A program made the translations under genes and the position numbers. Shown here piece by piece: positions 1-13,093 of a stretch of 57,578 nucleotides of DNA; within the stretch, counting starts at the first letter, position 1, and each line of letters opens with the position of its first letter. Under the pieces are notes generated by a model that saw only the letters and a program-made list of their open reading frames with translations, searched no databases and was not told where the DNA came from. The stretch covers positions 1 to 57,578 of the forward strand of contig CAMDEX010000006.1 of assembly GCA_945897075.1 (NCBI GenBank), written 5' to 3'. This DNA is from Litorilinea aerophila. Its GTDB lineage: Bacteria; Chloroflexota; Anaerolineae; Caldilineales; Caldilineaceae.

Positions 1-76
1 CTTGCTGCGCCCGACGCACCAGAGACGGGCGCAGCAAGCAGCGCCCCTACAGTGCAAATCTTTATCTGAAAACTAT
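1..76. repeat. Dispersed MITE-like palindromic element, left end cut by the window
   Basis: This stretch matches the right two thirds of the element at 54152-54263. Both share an inner hairpin of the GCTGCG...CGCAGC kind, the core AGCAGCGCCCCTACAG, the string AATCTTTATCTG and an AAAACTAT end. The other copy shows that the complete element has 12-base terminal inverted repeats. No coding content was recognised. It lies just past the 3' end of ygeW. Confidence 0.7.
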
Positions 77-98
77 AGCTGCACCGCCGAACGCACCC

Positions 99-1076
99 CT
101 ACCGCATCGTCAAAGCCATCACGGCCTTCTGCGCGTGCAGCCGGTTCTCCGCCTCATCGTAGACCACCGAATGCGGCCCGTCAATCACCCCATCGGTGAC
201 TTCGATGTTGCGGTCGGCGGGCAGACAGTGCATATAAATGGCGTTCTCCTTGGCCAACCCCATACGCCGCTCGTCGGTAATCCAATCCGTGTAACGCTTG
301 CCGATGGCCGCGCTCTCGGCGTTGTCGGTGGTGGTGAGCAGCGCGCCCCAGCTCTTGGGATAGACGATATCGGCGTCCACAAAGCCGGCGTCGAACTCAT
401 CCAGCATCTCGAAGCTGCCGCCGTGCTTGCGCACATTGTCTTTGGCCTGTTGCAGAATGTCCGGCATCAGTTTGTACTCCGGCGGATTGGTCAGGCGCAC
501 ATTCATCCCAAAACGCGTCATCTGCAAAATCAGGCTCTGGGGCACGGAGATGGGCTTCTGGTAGCTGCTGGCGTAGGCCCAACTGACATTAATTGTTTTG
601 CCGCGCGGGTCGCCCACCTTCTCGATAATCGTCATCAGGTCGGCCAGAATCTGGAAGGGGTGGTAGACGTCGCACTGCATATTCAGCACAGGCACGCGGC
701 TGGCCGCGGCCACGTCGTTGATATATTTGTTGCCAAAGTCCCAATCGCACTGGCGGATGGCGATGCCGTCGTAGTAGCGCCCGTAGATTTCGCCGATCTC
801 TTTGGCTGTGTCGCCGTGGCTGATCTGCGTCGTCGTGCTGTCAATAAAAGCGGCGTGGCCGCCCATCTGGGCCATGCCCACCTCGAAGCTGGAACGGGTG
901 CGGGTGCTGGTGAAGAAGAAGAGCAGGGCCAGCGTCTTGTCCTCCAGCAGGGGGTGGCGGATGCCCAGCGCCCGATCCCGCTTGAGTTTGAAGGCCACAT
1001 CCATGACCGTCTCGATCTCTTCTTTGCTGAAATCCATGTCGCTGATAAAGTCGCGACCGCGTAAATCTGTCTGCAT
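99..1076 (-). CDS. ygeW: YgeW-type knotted carbamoyltransferase
   Basis: 325 residues, member of the aspartate/ornithine carbamoyltransferase superfamily. The carbamoyl-phosphate motif S-T-R-T-R is at residues 57-61 (FTSTRTRSSFE) and the C-terminal HCLPADR signature is near residue 285, both diagnostic of the fold. Overall wording (RGRDFISDMDFSKEE at the start) is that of the YgeW branch, whose physiological substrate is unsettled. The start at 1076 is preferred because AGGAG (1086-1090) sits upstream; longer reading runs through GTGCGTG repeats and is unlikely. It is the last gene of a minus-strand set with carbamate kinase and ygeY. With carbamate kinase it may phosphorolyse a carbamoylated amine and recover ATP (inference). 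The ygeX and hydA genes found beside it in E. coli are absent here. Confidence 0.9.
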   Translation of the reverse strand: MQTDLRGRDFISDMDFSKEEIETVMDVAFKLKRDRALGIRHPLLEDKTLALLFFFTSTRTRSSFEVGMAQMGGHAAFIDSTTTQISHGDTAKEIGEIYGRYYDGIAIRQCDWDFGNKYINDVAAASRVPVLNMQCDVYHPFQILADLMTIIEKVGDPRGKTINVSWAYASSYQKPISVPQSLILQMTRFGMNVRLTNPPEYKLMPDILQQAKDNVRKHGGSFEMLDEFDAGFVDADIVYPKSWGALLTTTDNAESAAIGKRYTDWITDERRMGLAKENAIYMHCLPADRNIEVTDGVIDGPHSVVYDEAENRLHAQKAVMALTMR

Positions 1077-1110
1077 TGATTGGGTCTCCTGTGAAAATGA
1101 ATAGAGATTC

Positions 1111-1273
1111 TGTGGTGCGTGGTGCGTGGTGCGTAGTGCGTGGTGCGTGGTGCGTGGTGCGTCAAGCAGTAGTGGCGTTGGTTCCTTTTGCACTGTTTCG
1201 CCTCCAACAAACAGATATCCCATCTGATCCCAAACCAGTACACGCACCACGCACGACGCACCACGCACTACGT
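1111..1273. repeat. Inverted array of GTGCGTG heptamers
   Basis: Tandem copies of a 7-base unit GTGCGTG run from about 1111 to 1162. The complementary array (CACGCAC units) runs from about 1240 to 1273, with a 75-base spacer. The right arm overlaps the stop codon of carbamate kinase (TAG, 1268-1270 read on the minus strand). The same unit forms the last codons of carA near 24466-24481. A large hairpin in the transcript between arcC and ygeW is possible. Confidence 0.85.
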
Positions 1274-2227
1274 TCTTACAATTCGCGTCCCCGTCTCCCC
1301 TTCCAGCGCCCGTTCCAGATTTCTGGGATCGGTGATCAGACACCAGGCGGCGGGGTTACTGCTCTCTTCCAGAAATTCGATACAGGCGTCAATTTTGGGG
1401 CGCATACTGCCTGCGGCAAAGTGGCCCTCCTCCCGGTAGCGCCTGGCCTGGGCAAGGGTCATTGCGTCAATGCTCTGCTGGTTGGGTTTGCCGAAATTGA
1501 TCGCCACCTGCTCGACGCCGGTGCTGATGAGGAACAGTTCCGCGCCCAACTGGCGGGCCAGGAGACTGCTGGCCCGGTCTTTGTCAATGACAGCCGAGAC
1601 GCCGCGCAGTTCGCCCTGCGGGTTGCGCACTACAGGAATCCCGCCGCCGCCGCACGCCACCACAATCCAGCCCAGTTCGATGGCCTGGCGGATGGCTGCC
1701 AACTCGACGATTTCAATGGGCAGCGGCGAGGCAATCACCCGCCGCCAGCCCCGGCCCGCATCCTCCACCACCTGCCAGCCCGTGCGCTCGAAAATGCGCG
1801 CCGTCTCCTCGTCCAGAAAGCCGCCGATGGGCTTGCTGGGGTTGGCAAAGGCCGCGTCGTTTTCATCCACCCGCACCTGTGTCACGACGGTAATCGCCTG
1901 CTTCGAGATGCCTCGCTGGAAAAATTCGTTGTTCAGCGCCTGTTGCAGCATATAACCAATCGCGCCCTGCGTGTCCGCCACAATCAGGCTGAGGGGGGTG
2001 GTGTGGACTTCGTGCGCGGCCAGCTCGTTGCGGCGCAGGATAAAGCCCACCTGCGGCCCGTTGCCGTGGGTGATGACTGTGCGCCAGCCTTTTTCCACCA
2101 TCCCGGCGATGTGGCCGGTGGTCTCGCGCACAGCGTCCCACTGGTTAGCCACTTCGGGCTGTTTGTTGTCTTGGATCAGAGAATTGCCGCCGATGGCGAC
2201 GACGGCGAGGGGCGATTGGTCGGGCAT
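1268..2227 (-). CDS. arcC: Carbamate kinase
   Basis: 319 residues, full length for the amino-acid kinase family. It starts with the nucleotide-binding loop VAIGGNSL and carries the THGNGPQVG substrate loop, the GGGGIPV motif and DKD residues in the middle, all typical of carbamate kinases. The enzyme makes ATP from carbamoyl phosphate and ADP, and so would consume the product of a catabolic carbamoyltransferase such as the adjacent ygeW. It lies between the toxin-like nucleotidyltransferase (21-base gap) and ygeW. Its stop codon is inside the GTGCGTG repeat array. The ATG at 2227 is the natural start because the glycine loop follows at once. Confidence 0.95.
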   Translation of the reverse strand: MPDQSPLAVVAIGGNSLIQDNKQPEVANQWDAVRETTGHIAGMVEKGWRTVITHGNGPQVGFILRRNELAAHEVHTTPLSLIVADTQGAIGYMLQQALNNEFFQRGISKQAITVVTQVRVDENDAAFANPSKPIGGFLDEETARIFERTGWQVVEDAGRGWRRVIASPLPIEIVELAAIRQAIELGWIVVACGGGGIPVVRNPQGELRGVSAVIDKDRASSLLARQLGAELFLISTGVEQVAINFGKPNQQSIDAMTLAQARRYREEGHFAAGSMRPKIDACIEFLEESSNPAAWCLITDPRNLERALEGETGTRIVRT

Positions 2228-2247
2228 AAGACCTCAAAAGGGTAGAG

Positions 2248-2904
2248 TTACAATATTAACCCCTCGCCCAGACAGCGAAGGTCGGCCAGAAAAATCTCCT
2301 TATCGGGAGGAGAAATCCAGCGGATCAGCCGCCAGTCGTCCTCGGTGGCCGTGCAGAGAACGCGGGCCAGGTCGGCGTGGAAGATACCCGCGGCTTTGCT
2401 GTCGGCCCCGGTGATGGCCTCCTCCAGGGAGAGATTCATTTTCGTGCAGAAGCCCCAGATGTCGGCCATATCTTTGGGCTGTTCGCGGTCAATCACAGCC
2501 GTGACTTTGTTGGCCAGAATGTTTTCGGCGGTGTCGATGGGGCCAAGCAGAGGGTGTTTGTACACTGTGCCGACGCGAGAGGGCACGTCTTTGACCAGAT
2601 CGATTCTGAGTTCGACTTCTTCGCGACGCACCGTCAAGCCGACGAAGCTTTCACCGCGCAGACGAATGTTCGTGTGCCAGTCCGGTCTACGGATTAGTGC
2701 ATCGGTGATCAATTCTGCCCACAAAGCGAAACGGTCATCGTAATTGACAAAAAGGTGCAAATCATCCGAGTACCGGTGATGCAAATAGCCGCGTGATGCC
2801 GCGGTTCCGCCCGTCAAGTAGAAACCAGTTTCCAAAGATGTAAGCACAGCAAGCACTTCATCCTGCAAAGGATAGAGGAAATGCTCGTAATGGTTATTGT
2901 CCAT
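2248..2904 (-). CDS. AbiEii/MNT-like nucleotidyltransferase
   Basis: 218 residues. The N-terminal part shows the nucleotidyltransferase signature of the AbiEii/AbiGii toxin family: T-G-G-T at 31-34 followed by R-Y-S-D-D-L-H at 44-50. In active members the second carboxylate of the D-x-D pair is Asp; here residue 50 is His, so metal binding may be impaired. A further Asp lies in ELRIDLV. The start overlaps the upstream partner gene by 11 bases, which suggests translational coupling as in toxin-antitoxin pairs. Such enzymes transfer nucleotides to tRNA or proteins, but the target here is unknown. The pair sits inside the ygeY-arcC-ygeW set and may be an insertion. Confidence 0.75.
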   Translation of the reverse strand: MDNNHYEHFLYPLQDEVLAVLTSLETGFYLTGGTAASRGYLHHRYSDDLHLFVNYDDRFALWAELITDALIRRPDWHTNIRLRGESFVGLTVRREEVELRIDLVKDVPSRVGTVYKHPLLGPIDTAENILANKVTAVIDREQPKDMADIWGFCTKMNLSLEEAITGADSKAAGIFHADLARVLCTATEDDWRLIRWISPPDKEIFLADLRCLGEGLIL

Positions 2905-3211
2905 TGTGAATCAGCTCCGGGTGGTGTTGGGGCAACCACTGAACTAAGAAATCAATGCCGCGGCGGCGTTCTTTCATACGCAACTTATCTCTCCAGCGCG
3001 ACCAATCCTGCGCAAGCGCAGGAAAGCCGAGCCGCCGGACGATTTCCCGATAGGACGCGTAGTTCAGCAAACGGATTACGGCCCAATCCCGCCCCAGCCG
3101 CCCCCGCGTAACTTTCCCGTCCAGCATCGCCTGGAAGGTTTCCTCATCGATGTCGTAATCCCACACATACCAAAGACGCTTGCCCGGCTGGGCTTCTTCT
3201 TGCCCGTCCAT
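2894..3211 (-). CDS. Small partner protein of the nucleotidyltransferase (DUF6922-like)
   Basis: 105 residues, soluble, no signal peptide. It opens with a hydrophilic tail, then an aromatic segment (LWYVWDYDID) and a helix-rich part with an YREIVRRLGF element and an RW-x-KLRMKERRRG basic stretch. The layout resembles short proteins that precede AbiEii-type nucleotidyltransferases, where an aspartate-rich strand is followed by a helical repeat; assignment to that family is from memory and moderate. The 11-base overlap with the downstream toxin-like gene supports a co-translated antitoxin or accessory role. An antitoxin function is inferred from gene order only. Confidence 0.65.
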   Translation of the reverse strand: MDGQEEAQPGKRLWYVWDYDIDEETFQAMLDGKVTRGRLGRDWAVIRLLNYASYREIVRRLGFPALAQDWSRWRDKLRMKERRRGIDFLVQWLPQHHPELIHNGQ

Positions 3212-3239
3212 TCAGTTTCCCGCTTTCCAATCCGTGCAA

Positions 3240-3300
3240 ATCCCTATTTTGGCAGATTTTATCCGCGTTAATCCGCTCGATCCGCGTCATCCGCGTTCTA
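3240..3300. repeat. ATCCGCGTT-type tandem repeat at the ygeY stop
   Basis: Repeated ATCCGCG units with 2-3 base linkers (ATCCGCGTTA, ATCCGCTCG, ATCCGCGTC, ATCCGCGTT). The last bases (cta, 3298-3300) are the ygeY stop codon read on the minus strand. The same unit, with the same CGTTCTATTTTC tail, recurs at 29980-30032, and a relative occurs at 39870-39912. Confidence 0.75.
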
Positions 3301-4506
3301 TTTTCCAATCAGCGCGGGCAGCACCGCGTAGAACTCCGTCGCCTTCACCACTTCGTCCAGAGAAACGCTGTCGAGGACGGTGTGCGCGGTCACTTCGTCG
3401 CCCGGACCAAAGCCGATGGAGGGGATGCCCGCCTTGCCCGCCCAGTAGATACCGTTTGTGCTGAAATTCCACTTGCCCGGCGCGGCTGCGGGCAGACCGG
3501 TCAGGCTGCGCGCGACTTGCCCCGCCTGTACCAGCGGATGGCTCTCTGCCAGCGCCCAGGCCGGGAAGTATTTGTCCACGGGAAAGACGAAGCCGGTGTA
3601 GCTCGGCTCGTCGTAGAAGAGCATCTCCACCGTCACATCGCCCCGCTCCCGGTTTTCGGCGGGAATCAGTTGGCGCACCTGCTCGATGACTGCCTCCACT
3701 TCTTCGCCAAAAGTGACACGGCGGTCGATGTAGACAGTGCATTGATTGGGCACGGCGTTGAGGCTGGGCGTCTCCACAGACATATCCGTCACCGTAATTT
3801 TGCCGTGGCCCAGGAAGGGATGATCACCCAACTGCGGCTCCAATTGGCTCACGCCCTCAATCACCGGCAACACTTTGTAGATGGCGTTGTCGCCCAAATG
3901 ATTGCTGGCGGCGTGTGCGCTCTTGCCTTTGGCGACGACTTTCATCTCCACCCGGCCTTTGTGCCCGCGATAGACCAGCATTTTTGTCGGCTCGCCGATG
4001 ACGACAAAATCCGGGCGGATGCCCTCGTGTTCCACAAAGGCGTGGGGCGCGATGCCGTCGCACCACTCCTCCATATTGCCAAAATAGTAGGCGGTCCAAC
4101 CTTCCAGCAGGCCGAGACGCTGGGCAATCGCCAGCCCGTAGATCATCCCCGGCGTGCTGCCCTTCTCGTCGCACGCGCCCCGCGCGTAAAATACGCCCTC
4201 CTCAATTTTGCCCTGGAAAGGGTCCCACTTCCACTCATCCGGGTCGCCGATGCCAACGGTGTCTATGTGGCTGTCATAGACCAGCACACGCGGCCCGTTG
4301 CCGATGCGCCCGACGCTGTTGCCCATCGAGTCGAACCAGACTGCATCGAAGCCCAATTTCGTCATTTCGGCCTGTACCCGCTCCCCCACCGGCCCGATCT
4401 GGGAATCCATTGACGGGATGGCGCAAATCTCGCGCAGAAAAGTAATGATGTCGTCGCGGTGCTGGGAGACGTGGGATTGGACGGCGGCAATATCAATCGT
4501 TGACAT
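3298..4506 (-). CDS. ygeY: YgeY family M20 metallohydrolase
   Basis: 402 residues, M20 peptidase/deacetylase family, YgeY branch (often called selenium-metabolism-linked hydrolase, reaction unproven). Metal and catalytic residues are visible in order: S-H-I-D-T near residue 80, G-A-C-D-E-K-G near 112, M-E-E-W near 147, G-E-P near 173, and T-A-H-T near the C-terminus. The dimerisation lid lies between residues about 185 and 295. It heads the minus-strand set followed by the toxin-like pair, arcC and ygeW. In other bacteria ygeY, ygeW and carbamate kinase co-occur, so a shared catabolic route releasing a carbamoyl group is plausible. Confidence 0.9.
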   Translation of the reverse strand: MSTIDIAAVQSHVSQHRDDIITFLREICAIPSMDSQIGPVGERVQAEMTKLGFDAVWFDSMGNSVGRIGNGPRVLVYDSHIDTVGIGDPDEWKWDPFQGKIEEGVFYARGACDEKGSTPGMIYGLAIAQRLGLLEGWTAYYFGNMEEWCDGIAPHAFVEHEGIRPDFVVIGEPTKMLVYRGHKGRVEMKVVAKGKSAHAASNHLGDNAIYKVLPVIEGVSQLEPQLGDHPFLGHGKITVTDMSVETPSLNAVPNQCTVYIDRRVTFGEEVEAVIEQVRQLIPAENRERGDVTVEMLFYDEPSYTGFVFPVDKYFPAWALAESHPLVQAGQVARSLTGLPAAAPGKWNFSTNGIYWAGKAGIPSIGFGPGDEVTAHTVLDSVSLDEVVKATEFYAVLPALIGK

Positions 4507-4581
4507 AGGAAATCCTTCTGATGGGATGAAGGGTGTAGGCTATTTACTCGATCAAAAACTCCAATTGTCTGACAAGTGTTT

Positions 4582-4658
4582 ACCCCACCCTAACCCTCCC
4601 CAGATTGGGGAGGGGATTGTGACGACTCCTCCCCCAATCTGGGGGAGGTTGGGTGGGA
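4582..4658. repeat. Intergenic GC-rich inverted repeat
   Basis: Nested palindrome between murA and ygeY. Each arm itself contains a short palindrome (CCTCCCCAGATTGGGGAGG type), and the two arms pair over about 33 bases with a few mismatches. It could form a strong hairpin in the murA-ygeY transcript. The ORF crossing it is repeat-derived and was not called. Confidence 0.75.
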
Positions 4659-4706
4659 GTGAGCAATGAGCAGACAAAAGGAGTATAGGGAGAGGGACGC
4701 AAAAAG

Positions 4707-6011
4707 TCAATCTACCCGTTCGATTCGCGCCCCCAACGCCCGCAACTTCTCGTCAATCCGTTGGTAGCCCCGGTCAATCTGCTGGATGTTGCCGATAGTC
4801 GTCTTGCCTTCGGCGGCCAGCGCGGCCAGGATCAGCGCCATCCCGGCGCGGATGTCCGGGCTGGTGATCTGCTGGCCTACCAGTTGGCTGGGGCCGACGA
4901 CGACCGCGCGGTGGGGATCGCAGAGGATCACCTGCGCGCCCATCGCCACCAATTTGTCCACAAAATAGAGCCGTCCATCGTACATCTTCTCGTGGATCAG
5001 CACAGTACCTCTGGCCTGGGTGGCCGTGACCAGCGCGATGCTCATCAGATCGGGCGGGAACGCGGGCCAGGGCTGGTCGTCAATGCGCGGGATGGCGCCG
5101 CCAAAGTCCGTGCGCACGCGTAGCGCCTGCTCATCGGCAATCACCAGCGACCAGCCTGTGCTGCTGGTTGCATCCTCTTCCAGCCGCATCCGCACGCCCA
5201 AGCGATCCACGAAGACCATTTCCAGCATACGCAGATGTTCGGGAACGACGCCGCTGATGCGCAGTTCGCCCGCTGTGATGGCCCCCAGCCCGATGTAACT
5301 GCCGATCTCCATATAATCCGGCCCGACTGTATACTCTGCGCCTGTCAGCCGCTCCTGGCCGTGGATGGTGAGGGTGTTGCTGCCGACGCCTTCGATGGGG
5401 CAGCCCATACGCACGAGCAGATGGCAGAGGTCCTGGACGTGGGGTTCGCTGGCCGCGTTGCGCAAGATTGTGACTCCTTTGGCCAGGGAAGCGGCCAGCA
5501 GCCCGTTTTCCGTGGCTGTCACCGACGCCTCATCCAGCAGAATGTCCTTCCCAGTCAGGCGTCCGTTCGTCTTCATCTCAAAGCGCCCGTTGTGAACCAT
5601 CTCCACGCCCAGACTGCGGAAAATGTGCAGATGGGTGTCAATGCGCCTGCGCCCGATGTCATCCCCCCCGGCGCTGGCGGGCACGGCAAAATGGCCGCGC
5701 CGGGTGAGCAGAGGCCCCATCAGCGTCAGGGAGCCGCGAATCTGGGCAAAGAGGCGTGGGTCCGGCTCTGTCCCGCGCAGGTTGGCGGCGCAGAGGGTGA
5801 CTGTATCGCCGGTTTGCTGCACATCTACGCCCAGACCGCTCAGAATCTCCAGCACAGTCTCCACATCGCCGATCTGGGGCATATTGTGGAGAATGACAGG
5901 TTCGTCGGTCAGCAGACAGGCTTCGGCCATCGGCATAGCCGCGTTTTTGTTGCCGCTGGGGACAACAGTCCCGCGGATGGGCGAACCGCCGTGGATGACG
6001 TAGGATGACAT
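4707..6011 (-). CDS. murA: UDP-N-acetylglucosamine 1-carboxyvinyltransferase with Asp in place of the reactive Cys
   Basis: 434 residues, full length EPSP-synthase-like enzyme. It transfers enolpyruvate from PEP to UDP-GlcNAc in the first committed step of peptidoglycan synthesis in the cytoplasm. The N-terminal G-N-K-N-A-A loop (residues 20-25) fits MurA. In most MurA proteins the flexible loop reads G-G-C-x-I-G-x-R-P; here residues 115-122 read GGDDIGRR, so Cys is replaced by Asp117. This natural change is known from fosfomycin-insensitive MurA proteins (for example mycobacteria and chlamydiae). It suggests the enzyme is not alkylated by fosfomycin. The gene is upstream of ygeY, separated by a 200-base repeat-containing gap. 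Confidence 0.93.
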   Translation of the reverse strand: MSSYVIHGGSPIRGTVVPSGNKNAAMPMAEACLLTDEPVILHNMPQIGDVETVLEILSGLGVDVQQTGDTVTLCAANLRGTEPDPRLFAQIRGSLTLMGPLLTRRGHFAVPASAGGDDIGRRRIDTHLHIFRSLGVEMVHNGRFEMKTNGRLTGKDILLDEASVTATENGLLAASLAKGVTILRNAASEPHVQDLCHLLVRMGCPIEGVGSNTLTIHGQERLTGAEYTVGPDYMEIGSYIGLGAITAGELRISGVVPEHLRMLEMVFVDRLGVRMRLEEDATSSTGWSLVIADEQALRVRTDFGGAIPRIDDQPWPAFPPDLMSIALVTATQARGTVLIHEKMYDGRLYFVDKLVAMGAQVILCDPHRAVVVGPSQLVGQQITSPDIRAGMALILAALAAEGKTTIGNIQQIDRGYQRIDEKLRALGARIERVD

Positions 6012-6452
6012 TGGCTTCTCCGGGTCGTGTCAAGATGGAAAGTAATTTTTTAGCCAGGTGCGCAAGTCCCCGGCACTTCAGACAGTGGCGGGGACTTTGG
6101 GCCAACGCAGGCGTAAACGCAGCCCAATCGCTATCTGTTCCCGTTTTGCGCTGCGTAGTCCTTGCATTCTAGCCTGCCATCTGGCAGAGCGTCAACTGAA
6201 GGGAGAAGAGGAGGAAGGGAGGAAGGGAGAAGAGGAGGAAGGGAGGAAGGGAGGACAGGAGGAAGGGAGGAAGGGAGGACAGGAGGAAGGGAGGACAGGA
6301 GGAAGGATCGGCCAAATACCCCAATACCCCAATACCCCAATATCCCCTTATGAACGAATGTTCTAAAACAATCCTTCTGCAACTTCGTCTTTTGCCCTTT
6401 GTGTGGTAAAATGGAAGCAATCAAAGTTCACTTTTCTCAATTCTACTCACCT
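6012..6452. repeat. Gene-free region: palindrome, purine tract and AATACCCC repeats
   Basis: Between divergent murA and the membrane protein gene. 6063-6099 is a hairpin element (CAAGTCC...GGACTTTG) whose near copy is at 30107-30142. 6199-6309 is an almost unbroken purine tract of GGAAGGGA/GGACAGGA units. 6313-6343 is four copies of AATACCCC with a little decay. A TGTGGTAAAAT extended -10-like box (6402-6412) stands about 40 bases before the membrane protein start. No gene was seen. Confidence 0.75.
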
Positions 6453-7457
6453 ATGCAATCAACCGAAGGAATTGGTTTGGGCATTATTGATAGTCTCTCT
6501 GCTGGCTACCGGCTGCTGATCAAGCGCCTGGAACTCCTGCTCTTGCCGCTGCTTCTGGACGCCTTTCTCTGGTTTGTGCCCCGTTTGAGCATCGAGCCAC
6601 TTCTGCAAAATTTTGCAGCCTTCTACGCCGACATCTTTGCCCAGTTCGGCGCTGCCGCGGATACGTTGGGTCCGGGGTTGGCGGATCTGCCCGTCCAAGT
6701 GACGAAAATGATGGATGCGGTGGGAAAGTCGTTCAATCTTTTTGATCTGCTGGTCAGTGCATCGCTCTATCACGTACCCAGCCTATTGGCCACCCTGCCC
6801 GGCGTGAAAACGGAACAGACCAATCAACAGATCGCATCGCTGCTCAACGCCGGTGGCAGCGCACTGCTGCTGGGACTGTTGGGGCTATTCTTGGGCGTCG
6901 TCTATATGAATCTACTCGCCCGCATTGTGCCGTTGGGCGAAGGCGAAAAGAGCGCCACCCCACCCCGTTTCATCTCCGCGGTTCTGCGCCATTGGCTGCG
7001 TTCGCTGGGCTTTTTGCTGGCAATGCTTGTCTTTCTGCTGATGCTCTACATCCCCACTGCGGTCGGCGTGACTGTGCTGATGCTCATCAGCCCGGCGCTG
7101 GGCGCGGGGGCAATGATGCTGATGGGCGGGTTGGTGACGGTGATTTTCTTCTATCTCTACTTTGTCACCGTCGGGTTGGTCTTGGACAATCTCAGCGTGC
7201 GTGCCGCGGTGATGCGCAGTATTGTGCTGGTGCGCCACAATTTCTGGTCCACACTGGGATTTTTCCTGCTGACCAACCTGATTTCGGTGGGGATTACGCT
7301 CCTGTTGCGCGAGATCGTTGCCGTCGGGGTGGTCGGCGTGGCCTTGGGGGCGCTTATCAACGCCTTTGTGGGTACGGGGCTGGCAATGGCACTGCTCATC
7401 TTCTACCGCACGCGGCTGATCGTCACATCGGACAAAACGCAGACCCAAAAGGCATAG
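6453..7457 (+). CDS. Polytopic membrane protein of unknown function
   Basis: 334 residues from the ATG at 6453. A frame-compatible ATG at 6399 lies upstream of the TAAAAT box and would need a longer transcript. There are about six membrane segments: one at residues 20-45, one near 135-160, then closely packed segments at 185-215, 220-250, 270-295 and 300-330. A long extracytoplasmic loop with few charges follows the first segment. The C-terminal tail is short and charged. No family motif was recognised; the layout is reminiscent of uncharacterised bacterial integral membrane proteins with a glycerophosphoryl-phosphodiesterase-membrane-domain-like fold, but this is weak. It is co-directional with gyrB, 98 bases upstream. 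Confidence 0.75.
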   Translation: MQSTEGIGLGIIDSLSAGYRLLIKRLELLLLPLLLDAFLWFVPRLSIEPLLQNFAAFYADIFAQFGAAADTLGPGLADLPVQVTKMMDAVGKSFNLFDLLVSASLYHVPSLLATLPGVKTEQTNQQIASLLNAGGSALLLGLLGLFLGVVYMNLLARIVPLGEGEKSATPPRFISAVLRHWLRSLGFLLAMLVFLLMLYIPTAVGVTVLMLISPALGAGAMMLMGGLVTVIFFYLYFVTVGLVLDNLSVRAAVMRSIVLVRHNFWSTLGFFLLTNLISVGITLLLREIVAVGVVGVALGALINAFVGTGLAMALLIFYRTRLIVTSDKTQTQKA

Positions 7458-7534
7458 CCGGGAATGCCGACGGCGGACGGCGGACTTTTGACTGGTATTC
7501 TTGTTTGTATATTTGTTCAGGCAATCAAACCTGA

Positions 7535-12505
<4,971 letters not shown>

Positions 12506-12513
12506 AAAGAGGG

Positions 12514-12575
12514 ACGCAGATTTTCATGATTTTGATTGATCTGCGCAGATCAATCAAAATCATGAAAATCTGCGT
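12514..12575. repeat. Perfect 62-bp palindrome after gyrB
   Basis: Bases 12514-12544 are the exact reverse complement of 12545-12575, with no loop and no mismatch. It begins 8 bases after the gyrB stop. Its arms begin with ACGCAGATTTTC, a unit that recurs (decayed) at 12959-12985, 23190-23240 and 29945-29985. It can extrude as a cruciform or fold as a hairpin in the gyrB transcript. It may serve as a 3' boundary. Confidence 0.97.
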
Positions 12576-12611
12576 TCTGTCTTTTGTTTGTAGCAGAAAG
12601 AACGGTTGGCG

Positions 12612-12950
12612 ATGGACAAGACGAGTTTCAATCTCTACCAGCAGCAGTCGCGCAAAACGTGGAATCTGGTGCATACGGATCATCCGATTGTCTACCCCAC
12701 CCTCGGCCTGGTCAACGAAGCCGGGGAGGTGGCCGGGAAGGTCAAGAAAATTTTCCGCGACAAAGGCGGAGAGATCGGCGAGGAAGAACGTCAGGCGTTG
12801 AAGGGCGAACTGGGCGATGTGCTCTGGTATCTGACCCAAATCTGCACCGAATTGGACCTGACGCTGGAAGAGGTGGCAGCCTATAACCTGGAAAAGCTCC
12901 TCGACCGCCTGGAGCGGGGTGTCATCCGCGGCGATGGGGATGTGCGATAG
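12612..12950 (+). CDS. MazG-like nucleotide pyrophosphohydrolase
   Basis: 112 residues from ATG 12612 (a TTG six bases earlier is possible). All-alpha NTP pyrophosphohydrolase fold of the MazG/RS21-C6 group. The metal-binding pattern N-E-A-G-E-V-x-G-K (residues about 37-45), then G-E-L-G-D-V-L-W-Y (66-75), is intact. It probably hydrolyses non-canonical or surplus NTPs to NMP and PPi (house-cleaning); substrate unknown. It lies 106 bases after gyrB, past the 62-bp palindrome. It is convergent with the sigma factor gene, with a bidirectional terminator between them. Confidence 0.85.
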   Translation: MDKTSFNLYQQQSRKTWNLVHTDHPIVYPTLGLVNEAGEVAGKVKKIFRDKGGEIGEEERQALKGELGDVLWYLTQICTELDLTLEEVAAYNLEKLLDRLERGVIRGDGDVR

Positions 12951-13005
12951 GAAGAGTGGACGCAGATTTTGCTGATTTGGATTGATCGACGCTGATTGAA
13001 CAGAG

Positions 13006-13050
13006 AGAAAAGAAGCGGGAACGTCCCCAGGACGTTCCCGCTTCTTTTCT
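13006..13050. terminator. Bidirectional intrinsic terminator between mazG-like gene and rpoD
   Basis: A 21-base perfect stem (13006-13026 with 13030-13050) has a 3-base loop. The stem is flanked by an A-rich left and T-rich right side (AGAAAAGAAG...CTTCTTTTCT), so it can end transcription from both sides. It lies in a gap that also holds GCAGATT/AATCTGC repeat arms (12959-13090). Confidence 0.9.
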
Positions 13051-13093
13051 TATCATCAAAAATCATCTGTTTCTGCGTTATCTGCGTCCCGCT

